Shown here piece by piece: positions 54,953 through 63,431 of a stretch of DNA of 64,000 bases. Position 1 is the first letter of the stretch. Each line of letters starts with the position of its first letter. Origin of the DNA: Legionella_A sp963772805 (GTDB lineage: Bacteria > Pseudomonadota > Gammaproteobacteria > Legionellales > Legionellaceae); the NCBI GenBank assembly GCA_963772805.1, contig CAVYYU010000008.1, positions 868,001-932,000 of the forward strand, read 5' to 3'. The translations under genes were made by a program, and so were the position numbers. The notes beneath the pieces are model-generated. The model worked only from the letters and a program-made list of their open reading frames with translations, was not told the DNA's origin and did not search any database.

Positions 54953-55759
54953 ATGCATAAATTGACAGCTGACAATTTAAAAACTAACAACAGAGCTGAT
55001 TTTTTAACGAACCAACTGATGCATATGGCTGAGTCTTTAAGTGAGGCTAATTTTGGACTATTAGCCGAGAATAGTCTGAGCAAATCAATGCTTATTACCC
55101 CTCAACTCAAAGCCTTTATAGAGTATCTTCCTGGAAGCGTATTTATAGAGGATGTTGACTGCAATTTTTTATTGATTAATAACTACGGCTCCAAACGAAT
55201 AGTCGGCTTAAAAAATTCACAAGACATAAAAAATAAAAGCCACGAAGAACTTTCAAAAATGGGTACCTGGCATGTCTCCGATGATGATATAAGCGCCTGG
55301 AAAGATGCTAAGTCTTGTGTGATGTACGATGAAAAACCTATCATTGCCAACAGCTTCTCACCCTACTTAATTGCAAATAATAGTTTGATTTTTCAAGTGG
55401 GAAATATTTTTCCATTATACAACCATAAAGATAAAGTGACGGGATCATTTACCATTGCACTCGATGTCACAAGCCAGGTAATGCCAGAAGCAATCTGCCG
55501 TGCTTATCATGCTCTTTATAGTGATAAAAACAAAGCTCATAGACAATGCTTAAAACACTTATTTGGTGACCGTTATAATTTATTTCAAGATATTACGGCT
55601 AGAGAGCTTGATTGCTTAATTTATTTATCTTGTGGTTATAGCACCAAGCAAATTGCTGCTTTTTTAAAGCTATCCACAAAATCCATTGAAAATTATACTG
55701 CAACTATTAAAGAAAAATTGCAGGTCGAACACAAAAGCAGTCTTATCGGCATCATCTAA
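54953..55759 (+). CDS. PAS-LuxR family transcriptional regulator
   Basis: 268 residues. A PAS-like sensor half (about 55-185, LPGSVFIEDVDCNFLLINN) is followed by a LuxR/FixJ helix-turn-helix at about 208-268: ITARELDCLIYLSCGYSTKQ, IAAFLKLSTKSIENY and IKEKLQV. Several paralogues of this layout are known in Legionella. It probably binds DNA as a dimer; the ligand is unknown. It is divergent from the giant gene and may regulate it, but this is only a positional inference. Confidence 0.88.
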   Translation: MHKLTADNLKTNNRADFLTNQLMHMAESLSEANFGLLAENSLSKSMLITPQLKAFIEYLPGSVFIEDVDCNFLLINNYGSKRIVGLKNSQDIKNKSHEELSKMGTWHVSDDDISAWKDAKSCVMYDEKPIIANSFSPYLIANNSLIFQVGNIFPLYNHKDKVTGSFTIALDVTSQVMPEAICRAYHALYSDKNKAHRQCLKHLFGDRYNLFQDITARELDCLIYLSCGYSTKQIAAFLKLSTKSIENYTATIKEKLQVEHKSSLIGII

Positions 55760-55892
55760 TCAAAGCTCACTGCGTTGGGATTTTTTTAAAACCGACAATT
55801 ATTTTGGATTAAAATAATTTGTTCCTCCCAATCGATTTACTAGGCATCAATAAATTAGTTGAGGAAAATTTGTCACGCAACACAACCCTAAA

Positions 55893-56387
55893 TTATCGCC
55901 AAAGCAAAGCCATAAAAACGTGGTTTTCATACTCACCATTAATACAAACTGCATCGTTGTGAATTCCTTCAACAACAAAACCAAGTTTTTCATACATACA
56001 AATAGCCAATTTATTATTTTCACGCACTGTTAGCTCAATCCGAGTTAACCCCTTTAATCGTGCCTTTTGTAGAGCGGCTTCTATCAATGCGTTACCAATA
56101 CCTCTGCCCCGATAAGGAGCTGATACTCCTATCCCCAACGTACCTATGTGTGCAAACACTGGGCGATCCAATGGACTAATGTCGCACCAACCAACAACTA
56201 TTCCATCATGAATGGCAACAAATTGAGGCCAATCGTTATTAATGTGGTCTAGAACAAAATCCCGGGTTAATTCGATTGGAGGGCCTTGCAAAAAAGCCAA
56301 ATATTTACGCTCACGCGCAACACTATCTACTGCAGACCAAAAACCATGAATATGTGTTTCTTGAATAGCGACTATTTCATATTTCAT
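55893..56387 (-). CDS. GNAT-family N-acetyltransferase
   Basis: 164 residues, full length for the family. Acetyl-CoA binding motif A, GVSAPYRGRGIGNALIEAAL (about 89-108, with RGRGIG), then motif B LTVRENNKLAICMYEKLGF (about 120-138). The N-terminal half fits the RimI/YhhY-like group. The acceptor is unknown. The upstream side abuts the remnant of the LRR gene. Confidence 0.9.
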   Translation of the reverse strand: MKYEIVAIQETHIHGFWSAVDSVARERKYLAFLQGPPIELTRDFVLDHINNDWPQFVAIHDGIVVGWCDISPLDRPVFAHIGTLGIGVSAPYRGRGIGNALIEAALQKARLKGLTRIELTVRENNKLAICMYEKLGFVVEGIHNDAVCINGEYENHVFMALLWR

Positions 56388-56397
56388 CTTAGTTGAC

Positions 56398-56427
56398 TTA
56401 TGCCTCTAGGTTAGTTATCTCTGGCAA
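56398..56427 (-). pseudogene. 3' remnant of the IS-interrupted LRR gene (last 10 codons)
   Basis: Read on the minus strand, LPEITNLEA then TAA (56398-56400). It fits the paralogue at 39.4 kb, where LGKALPYVIKINLV follows the last repeat: the LRR gene on the other side of the IS stops matching at LGK. The junction base or two cannot be fixed because no target duplication is preserved. Confidence 0.6.
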
Positions 56428-56709
56428 AGAAGTGGACCCCAAAAATGAGACAGTGGTGTAGAATAGAAACCATTGTATATAGCGGGCGCAAAATCTAGAC
56501 CATTTTAACAAAAAGTTAAGATATAATTTCTCGCTCAATTTCTATTATCATTAAGCCACGGCACAGCCGGGGACGGCGATGACCGTGACGTGATTCCGGG
56601 CAGCTTTTGTTGCCCGAATCCTACACCCTGTTTATTCGAATCACGTCTTCAAATATCCTGGGGTTTGGGGCAGAGCCCCATTACACACAACGGCGCGATA
56701 GCGCACCAT

Positions 56710-57546
56710 TTAGTGTAATATTTTTCTATGAATCTCGCTGGGTGTTCGCCCGTTAAGACTTTGGTGCGGTCTTTCGTAATTATAAAAACGGTAGTATTCT
56801 CTTATCGCATCCCTTACTGAGACTACGTTTTCCCACTCCTGTAGGTATATGCATTCATACTTTGTTGAGCGCCATAGACGTTCAACAAAAATATTGTCTG
56901 CCCAGCGGCCTTTACCGTCCATGCTGATATCAATCTGATGCTTTTTAAGAACATCAGTGAAATCCTTGCTTGTAAACTGCGACCCCTGATCGGTGTTAAA
57001 TATATCACAACGTGAGTGAGCCAATACTCGCTCAAGCGTTTCCACACAAAAATCAGCCTCCATATTGATGCTGAGCTGCCAATCCAGCACAAAACGGCTG
57101 TACCAGTCTATGACGGCGATTAAATACACAAACCCGTGTTTCAGCCGAATGTAGGTTATATCCGTGCTGAAAACCTGACATGGTCGTACAATCTCGACGT
57201 CATGTAACAGATATGGATATACCTTATGCTCCGGGTGCGGTTTACTCGTATGCGGGCCTGGTGCAAGTGAGTGTAACCCCATGTGCTCGTAGGCCCATCG
57301 TGTCTCATGGCGTTTACATGGCTGATTATGCAAGGAAATATAATCGCTCATTTGCCTTGTACCAAAAAACGGGTATTTCGTGTAAATTTCATCGACCAAG
57401 CGTAGCAATGCCAGCTGCTCATCGCTGAACACTTTGGGCCGTGGTGCATAATAAACACTGGAACGGCTTAGATCCAGTATTTCGCACTGTTGGCGCACCG
57501 ATAACAAGGGATGACGGGTTTCAATCCAGCCGAGTCGATCATCCAC
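56710..57546 (-). CDS. IS3-A OrfB, copy 4
   Basis: 278 residues, identical to copies 1-3, GTG start overlapping orfA. Confidence 0.93.
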   Translation of the reverse strand: MDDRLGWIETRHPLLSVRQQCEILDLSRSSVYYAPRPKVFSDEQLALLRLVDEIYTKYPFFGTRQMSDYISLHNQPCKRHETRWAYEHMGLHSLAPGPHTSKPHPEHKVYPYLLHDVEIVRPCQVFSTDITYIRLKHGFVYLIAVIDWYSRFVLDWQLSINMEADFCVETLERVLAHSRCDIFNTDQGSQFTSKDFTDVLKKHQIDISMDGKGRWADNIFVERLWRSTKYECIYLQEWENVVSVRDAIREYYRFYNYERPHQSLNGRTPSEIHRKILH

Positions 57547-57832
57547 TGAACACCTCAGACTTTTTTTTTAGAAAATCATTTTCTACTTTTAAACGGCCAA
57601 TTTGTTCATATAATTCACCAAGTTGGTTTTCATAATCAGTAGTCTCCGATTTGTTCTTATCACTAAATAAATCCGGAAACAGCGCCAACGCTTGTTTTTT
57701 CCATGCATTAATTTGAGTCGCATGGGCTCCATATTTTGAGCTAATTTGTGCTAATGTTAGTTCGGCTTTAATCGCCTCCAGCGCAATTTTCGCCTTTTCT
57801 GCTGGAGTGTATTTTTTACGCTTTTCGCTCAT
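57539..57832 (-). CDS. IS3-A OrfA, copy 4
   Basis: 97 residues, identical to copies 1 and 3 (Glu in QLGELYEQ). Confidence 0.93.
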   Translation of the reverse strand: MSEKRKKYTPAEKAKIALEAIKAELTLAQISSKYGAHATQINAWKKQALALFPDLFSDKNKSETTDYENQLGELYEQIGRLKVENDFLKKKSEVFSG

Positions 57833-57927
57833 TATTGTAACCTTGTTTATGAGCGAGGATTATATCTTAATTACCCTGCTTTAGTGGTCTGAATTTCTTG
57901 ACCCACTATAGTAGTTGGGGTTAAAAA

Positions 57928-58212
57928 ATGGCTCATAAGAAGTTCAGTTCAGAATTTAAAGCAAAAGTTGCACTAGAAGCCTTGAAAGGTCATAAAACGA
58001 CCAATGAAATAGCATCGGAATTTGAAGTGCATCCAACGCAAATTAATCAATGGAAAAGGCTGTTATTGGAAGGCAGTAAGCATTTATTTAGTGGCAAGAA
58101 TGAAAAGGACGTGGAGTCACTAGAAAAAGAACGAGAGAAACTTTACACCCAAATAGGCCAGTTAGCCGTCGAGTTGGATTGGCTTAAAAAAAAGACTGGC
58201 CATTTAAGTTAA
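57928..58212 (+). CDS. IS3-B OrfA
   Basis: 94 residues; IS3 helix-turn-helix (SSEFKAKVALEALKGHKTTN, HPTQINQWKR) and zipper region (YTQIGQLAVELDWLKKK). Clearly related to, but distinct from, IS3-A OrfA. The element's own promoter region is separated from this gene by the nested IS3-A copy. Confidence 0.92.
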   Translation: MAHKKFSSEFKAKVALEALKGHKTTNEIASEFEVHPTQINQWKRLLLEGSKHLFSGKNEKDVESLEKEREKLYTQIGQLAVELDWLKKKTGHLS

Positions 58213-58214
58213 GT

Positions 58215-59066
58215 GTGAAGGAGAAAAAAGCGATGATCGACCCAACACATGCTGTTATCAGCATTGCTCGTCAATGCGAGTTAATTCAGTTATCACGTGC
58301 CAGTTATTATCGGGCGGCTAATAACGACCCAATTGCCGAGACCCCTGAAAATTTGGAGCTAATGCGATTAATTGATGAGGAGTATACCCGGCATCCATTT
58401 TATGGCAGCAGACAGCTTCGTAACTACTTGCGTCGGCAAGGGTATCCTGTTAATCGTAAACGTGTACAACGCTTAATGAGGCTTATGGGCATCATGTCCG
58501 TCGCCCCTAAACCGAATACCAGCAAAAAGGGGAAGGCGCATAAAATATATCCATATCTGCTACGAGATTTGGCTATTGTTAAACCTAATCAAGTTTGGTG
58601 CACAGATCTGACGTATATCCGCATGCATGGTGGCTTTGTGTATTTAGTGGCTGTTATGGATTGGTACAGCCGTAAAGTATTATCCTGGGAGGTATCCAAC
58701 ACCATGGATGATAATTTTTGTGTGAGTGCGCTAGAAAGCGCTATCAGACGCTATGGCGCACCTAGTATTTTCAATACGGATCAAGGCTCCCAATTTACTG
58801 GTAAGGCTTTTATTAAGGTGTTGGAGGACAATGAAATCAAGATCAGCATGGATGGAAAAGGATGCTGGGTGGACAATGTGTTCATTGAAAGACTGTGGCG
58901 CTCTGTTAAATATGAAGATGTGTATTTAAAAGAATATCCGACGGTGATAGCATTGCGTCATGGGTTACGTGAGTATTTTCGGTTTTATAATGACGAAAGG
59001 CCCCATGAATCACTTGGAAAATGTACGCCATCAGAGTTTTACGATGGACTTAGAGTAGCCGCATGA
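58215..59066 (+). CDS. IS3-B OrfB (rve transposase)
   Basis: 283 residues from a GTG at 58215, 2 bp after the orfA stop; an ATG six codons later (58233) is also possible. DDE motifs: CTDLTYIRMH (Asp), NTDQGSQFTG (Asp) and VDNVFIERLW (Glu). Full length. Confidence 0.92.
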   Translation: MKEKKAMIDPTHAVISIARQCELIQLSRASYYRAANNDPIAETPENLELMRLIDEEYTRHPFYGSRQLRNYLRRQGYPVNRKRVQRLMRLMGIMSVAPKPNTSKKGKAHKIYPYLLRDLAIVKPNQVWCTDLTYIRMHGGFVYLVAVMDWYSRKVLSWEVSNTMDDNFCVSALESAIRRYGAPSIFNTDQGSQFTGKAFIKVLEDNEIKISMDGKGCWVDNVFIERLWRSVKYEDVYLKEYPTVIALRHGLREYFRFYNDERPHESLGKCTPSEFYDGLRVAA

Positions 59067-59226
59067 TCGTAGAAAACGGCATGCTCTTAATGACTAAAAT
59101 ACCTTACGTGCAAGCAGTATCAACGAGCTTCCTTCGTTCCTCAGGACTCCTCATTGACACCGCTTTCTCTACAGGTAACCTGTCATCAGACGCAATGCCT
59201 CGGTGTTCCAATATATTGGACACTAT

Positions 59227-60075
59227 CTAAATAGTAAGGGATCGTTGTCTCACCGATGGGGTCCACTTCTCCTTTCCTAGATTAAGAAGCTCATCTTTGG
59301 TTCTATATACAATGTCTTTCAAACTAAGCGTAATTTCATTGATGCTTGGAGAGAAAGCTGCAAACGCGGTGGCTAAGTCTGCACCGGTTAAAACTCCGAG
59401 GTCAGTGTCCATCAAAAAAAGCGTGTTCACGCTATGAGGGATAGCCGCAAACGCCATGGCTAACTCAGCGCCAGCTTTGTCTCCGAGTCTACTACAACAC
59501 AAATAAAGAATTTTAACGCCATGAGGGATAGCCGCAAACGCGATGGCTAAATCTGCACCGCGTTTTTTCTCAAGATCAGTCCCGCTCAAATTAAGCGTTG
59601 TCACGCTATGAGGGATAGCCGCAAACGCCATGGCTAAGTCCGCACCGGCTAAATCACCGAGGCGATTAGCCATCAAATCAAGTAATCTCACGCTATGAGG
59701 CATAGCCGAAAACGCCGTGGCTAACTCAGCACCGGTTTTTTTACTAAGGTTATTCCAGCGCAAAACAATCTTTGTCACACTTAGAGGGATAGCCGCAAAT
59801 GCCATAGCTAACTCAGCACCAGAGTTTTTGCTAAGGTTATTACTACTCAAATCAAGTGTTGTCACGCTTAGAGGGATAGCCGAAAATATAATAGCCAACT
59901 CAGCACTGGTTAACCTGTCGAGAGAATTACAGCTCAAATTAAGTGTTGTCACACCGTCAGGGATAGCTGCAACCGCTTTAGCTATCTCAGCACCTGTTTC
60001 TGTTCTTTGAATCCTTAATGTGTAATTCATCCCTATCTCATTAATTGGCTTAAATATGAGCCCAGTGTGCACCAT
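59227..60075 (-). CDS. Leucine-rich repeat protein, effector candidate, 3' end cut by IS3-B
   Basis: 282 residues, of which the last about 13 are encoded by the IS end; native sequence runs to 59271. Eight repeats of 29 residues follow the pattern (A/D)LAxAFAAIPxSVxxLxLxxNxL, starting near residue 28; the last is the cap INEITLSLKDIVYRTKDELL shared with the protein at 39.4 kb. Such LRRs are known in many Legionella effectors and bind host proteins (inference here). Start may be the ATG at 60030 (MNYTLRIQ), since the first 15 codons show no conservation clue. No signal peptide. Confidence 0.8.
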   Translation of the reverse strand: MVHTGLIFKPINEIGMNYTLRIQRTETGAEIAKAVAAIPDGVTTLNLSCNSLDRLTSAELAIIFSAIPLSVTTLDLSSNNLSKNSGAELAMAFAAIPLSVTKIVLRWNNLSKKTGAELATAFSAMPHSVRLLDLMANRLGDLAGADLAMAFAAIPHSVTTLNLSGTDLEKKRGADLAIAFAAIPHGVKILYLCCSRLGDKAGAELAMAFAAIPHSVNTLFLMDTDLGVLTGADLATAFAAFSPSINEITLSLKDIVYRTKDELLNLGKEKWTPSVRQRSLTI

Positions 60076-60255
60076 ATTGACTTATGGGTCAAATTTACCC
60101 ATTAAAATCCGGGTTAATCTTATCATCACTGTATACAGCCCTGATTGCGCCCGACCTATCCCACACAGAATAAACCACTGTTGGAATAAAGGAAGGAAGC
60201 CCTCTTGATTGGTGCAAGAAAAGCGAGTCAGTCCTATCGATTTTTTAAGCGGAAT

Positions 60256-62061
60256 TTAATATTTTGGATTTTCTTTCAGCAAGTTAGTAAAAGAATCTAC
60301 ATCAATGGGTTTTGAAAAATAGTAGCCTTGACCTTCATCACACTCATTAAGTATTAGAAATTTCAATTGCGACTTGGTAGTTATACCCTCGGCAACAACT
60401 CTTAGTCGTAGCGCTTTTGCAATATTAATCATCGCCAAAACAATATCGATATTATCCGGATTGGAATCAATCCCACTAATGAAGGATTGATCAATTTTCA
60501 CAGTATCTACTGTAAAGTTTTTGATATAACTAAAATCAGAATTATTAATTCCAAAATCATCAACAGCGAATCTAACGCCTAGCTTTGCTAATGCCTCTAA
60601 TGGCTTAACAACATTTTTTGAATTAATGTCCAAAAACCTGTTTTCAGGCATTTCAATTTCAAGGGAGGCTGGTTCAATTTGAGTCTCCTTCAGAATATCA
60701 CTTATAGTTTGTACTAATTCTTTTAACTTAAACTGCTCACTAGAGAAATTTACTGAGATGGATATAGGTGGTAACCCACTGTTTCGCCAACGACTATGTT
60801 GAATGCAAGCCGTACGCAATACCCATTCGCCAATGGTATTTATGAGATTTGTTTTTTCAGCTAAAGGAATAAATTCCAAGGGTGAAATTAATCCATACTC
60901 TGAATGAGTCCAACGGATTAACGCCTCAACGCCACTGATATATCCAGTTTGTAGATTGATGATTGGCTGATATTCCAAGCTAAGCTCATTACGCTCTAAG
61001 GCACCTTGTAGATCAGTTTCCAAGGAAAAAAGTTTTGTTATATTTGATGGCGTATTATCAGAACAAAATAAAAAATTATTCCCATTGCCCTGAGCTCTAG
61101 CGCTATACATTGTGGATTGGGCGTTTTGAAGTAACTCCTCCGCACTTTTGCCATTTTGTGGATAACAACTTATTCCAATACTGCAGGTAATCTGAATTGC
61201 ATGTCCACCTATATTGAAAGGCATTGAAAGCACATCGATATATTTTTTTATTAAAAATACAATGCTCCTTTCCTGAGGTACATCAGTCATCATGATAATA
61301 ACGAATTGGTCTTTATCTTTATCTACGCGAGCCAGCGTGTCATTTCTAGGCATATACTCCATTAGGCGCTGCACAATTTCCGTTATTAATTCATCTACTA
61401 TTGTTTGACCATAACTGTCATAAAGGTTGTTAAATTCATTAATGGTTAAGTAAAAGCATCCGATGAGAATTTTTTTTTCATATTGATTTGTTAAAGATAT
61501 GACCCATTCAAGACGCTCTTTTATTAAAATATCGTTAGGAAGATTGGTTAGCGCATCTCGAGTAACAAGTAGCTTAAGCTGCTTTTCATGTTCTTTATGA
61601 AGTGTGATATCTAAAAAACTCCAGACCTGCCCCACTGCCTTTTGATTTACATATTGCCAATTGGATGAAAACTCAAACACCCTGCCATCCTTCAAGGTAA
61701 TTTCATCAAAGCGCTCTATTTCTACGTGGACATTTAGTTCGTTGATTTTTCTAGTAATATGTTCTTTTTTCATCAATGACTTTTCAATGATGACATCGAT
61801 CAAAGAATCACCATCTTTAAGAATAGAACTAGGAATACCCCACATCATAAGAAATTTCTGGTTAAAATATATTGTTTCCCCTGTTGAATTCAAGACCAAG
61901 AGACCCGAGCCAGTTGACTCCATAATGGATCGGAGGGATACAATAATATTGTTTAAATTACGCTCAACCCTCTGATTGGAAAGTAAATTAACCTCTAGAA
62001 TAATAAGATAAACTACCAACCCTCCAAGGATGATTATACCGCCCACAATATAAGCATTCAC
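60256..62061 (-). CDS. Membrane PAS-GGDEF(degenerate)-EAL phosphodiesterase
   Basis: 601 residues. One N-terminal membrane segment (about 5-25), a PAS domain (about 40-160), a GGDEF domain whose active-site loop reads DKDQF (about 256-260) and so should not make c-di-GMP, and an EAL domain (about 345-590) with EALIRW, NFSSEQF, DDFGINNSDF, KIDQSFI and VAEGI, keeping the main metal and catalytic residues. It should hydrolyse c-di-GMP, with the GGDEF part possibly binding GTP. It may oppose the cyclase at 42.9 kb. It has no close operon partner. Confidence 0.88.
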   Translation of the reverse strand: MNAYIVGGIIILGGLVVYLIILEVNLLSNQRVERNLNNIIVSLRSIMESTGSGLLVLNSTGETIYFNQKFLMMWGIPSSILKDGDSLIDVIIEKSLMKKEHITRKINELNVHVEIERFDEITLKDGRVFEFSSNWQYVNQKAVGQVWSFLDITLHKEHEKQLKLLVTRDALTNLPNDILIKERLEWVISLTNQYEKKILIGCFYLTINEFNNLYDSYGQTIVDELITEIVQRLMEYMPRNDTLARVDKDKDQFVIIMMTDVPQERSIVFLIKKYIDVLSMPFNIGGHAIQITCSIGISCYPQNGKSAEELLQNAQSTMYSARAQGNGNNFLFCSDNTPSNITKLFSLETDLQGALERNELSLEYQPIINLQTGYISGVEALIRWTHSEYGLISPLEFIPLAEKTNLINTIGEWVLRTACIQHSRWRNSGLPPISISVNFSSEQFKLKELVQTISDILKETQIEPASLEIEMPENRFLDINSKNVVKPLEALAKLGVRFAVDDFGINNSDFSYIKNFTVDTVKIDQSFISGIDSNPDNIDIVLAMINIAKALRLRVVAEGITTKSQLKFLILNECDEGQGYYFSKPIDVDSFTNLLKENPKY

Positions 62062-62456
62062 AAAGTATTTCCTATAATATTATTCAGCATCCCTTTTCCA
62101 TAAGCATAGTACTTCGCTATTAAGGGCACTGTATTACGCGATGAAGTTTAATATTAATTGACTCAATTGATGGTAGGTAACAGAGCTACAGCACTGCAGC
62201 CCTGTTAACTACCATTATGAGATCCGACTTGTAAGGCATTAAATGCAAATATATACTTTACAAAATACCATATAACGCCTGAGGATAAATATATTTATAG
62301 GGGGAATTTCCAACTAAACGTCCAACCACAAGTTAGGAAATGAAAATGGCTGCATATGTGTTTCACCGGCTCACCCATCATACAGGTGGTCAAATTAACA
62401 ATTTGAGAATCTTGGGGCAAACAATTTAACACTAGCTTAGATCAAGTTTATTTGTT
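62062..62456. other. Intergenic region, nothing recognised
   Basis: About 395 bp, AT-rich. Between the start of the EAL gene (transcribed leftwards) and the end of the DUF4949-like gene. I see no open reading frame, RNA gene or repeat. Confidence 0.4.
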
Positions 62457-62484
62457 GAATGTGCCCACCAATGTGGGCACATTC
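62457..62484 (-). terminator. Hairpin at the 3' end of the DUF4949-like gene
   Basis: GAATGTGCCCAC-CAAT-GTGGGCACATTC is a perfect 12-bp stem with a 4-nt loop, 7 bp after the stop codon at 62491. There is no T-run on the minus strand, so it may be a transcript-stabilising or factor-assisted terminator. Confidence 0.6.
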
Positions 62485-62490
62485 AAAACT

Positions 62491-62931
62491 TTAGAAGCGT
62501 ATCTGCTTAATCATTCGTTTAGATGATTGTACGCCTGCATCTATTGGAGTAATCGCAACAGCAGTGTAGCCACCACTTACATTATATACGCAACCCCATA
62601 CCTTTGCTTTTGCAATATAAGTAGGTCCATACAGATAAGAGATTGTGTTTAGAGCTGTCTTTCCCTTACTAAAGGCATCTTGTTTTGATGAGGCATAGAT
62701 ATCAAAAATTAAAAAGCCCCAAGTTTCAGCAGTGCCATAATTGCTGAATTGATAAGCAAAATATTTGCCAGCCTCCTCATCTTCAACTCCAGCCAAACCA
62801 GCCGCAAGCAGGGCACTGCTGTTAGGGCATCTTTGCGGTTGAGGTGAAGCACCCGCAGCTTGAGCATGTGGAGTAACGAAAAAGATTAGCAAAGCTAGCA
62901 TGGATAAAGCAGTGGACTTAATGGATTTCAT
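62491..62931 (-). CDS. Exported DUF4949 / hemin-binding (Hbp)-like protein
   Basis: 146 residues from the ATG at 62931 (GAGGTA upstream), chosen over an earlier frame start because it directly opens a signal peptide (MKSIKSTALSMLALLIFFVT, cleavage near AQA). The mature part has RCPNSSALLAAGLAGVEDEE, SKGKTALNTISYLYG and KVWGCVYNVSGGYTAVAITP, which match what I recall of the DUF4949 family of Legionella, including Hbp. Two Cys probably pair. Hemin binding itself is not demonstrated. Confidence 0.7.
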   Translation of the reverse strand: MKSIKSTALSMLALLIFFVTPHAQAAGASPQPQRCPNSSALLAAGLAGVEDEEAGKYFAYQFSNYGTAETWGFLIFDIYASSKQDAFSKGKTALNTISYLYGPTYIAKAKVWGCVYNVSGGYTAVAITPIDAGVQSSKRMIKQIRF

Positions 62932-63367
62932 AAATACCTCGTTGGTTAACAAAAAACACACATATGTTTAAATAACAGGCATTATATGATCGGGATTTTT
63001 ATATATCAAATACTGTAAGAACGGACGGATACAATAACCCCCTCTCAATGAAACAAACTGTACGTGCCGCGAGTAATTATCACAAATATACTCCCAAGCT
63101 ATGGGGTGCTAAGAAATAGATTTCACAACGCGTCAGTTTAAGTCACAGAAACATGCACAAATATTTTCACCTTTACACGGGCATATAAGGAGTTTATTCA
63201 GTGCCAATCAGTATAAAATTAAATCCCGTGAGCTGCTAAAGCATTTAATTTGTTCGTAGAATCAGTGACAGGCAATTATAATTAAGGAAAAGTGTGCCTG
63301 AAATTTGAAACCCACCTCATTTTTGACTGATTTTAACAATTGTTTATACAACTTGACGGTGCATCAG
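62932..63367. other. Intergenic region upstream of the EF-G gene
   Basis: About 435 bp without a recognisable gene; contains a TTGACG box at 63353-63358 whose spacing to TATAAT (32 bp) is too long to be its -35. Confidence 0.4.
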
Positions 63368-63396
63368 CTGCCAATCCGGATAAAATACTGTATAAT
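63368..63396 (+). promoter_or_regulatory. Probable promoter of the EF-G gene
   Basis: TATAAT (63391-63396) with CTGCCA (63368-63373) 17 bp upstream as a weak -35; the transcript would start near 63403, leaving a leader of about 29 nt before the ATG at 63432. Confidence 0.4.
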
Positions 63397-63431
63397 GCAA
63401 CACAATTTTAACCAAGCTTATAGAGCGTCCT

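Larger units (their letters stand above)
56478..57910 (-). mobile_element. IS3-family element A, copy 4 (nested in element B)
   Basis: 1,433 bp in reverse orientation, flanked by the 3-bp duplication GTA (56475-56477 and 57911-57913). It is inserted about 50 bp inside element B, just upstream of that element's orfA, so B must be older than this insertion. Confidence 0.95.
56428..59270 (+). mobile_element. IS3-family element B, itself carrying IS3-A copy 4
   Basis: Ends AGAAGTGGACCCC (56428-56440) and GGGGTCCACTTCT (59258-59270) are perfect inverted repeats of 13 bp, continuing imperfectly to GAGACA. Without the nested 1,433-bp element and its 3-bp duplication the element is 1,407 bp, normal for IS3. 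No flanking duplication is seen. The right 200 bp (59067-59257) are non-coding and lack the shared cassette. Confidence 0.85.

Noticed and set aside
63353..63396. TTGACG with TATAAT as EF-G promoter
   Set aside because: Spacing of 32 bp is too long for sigma-70; a weaker -35 at 63368 with 17-bp spacing is preferred.
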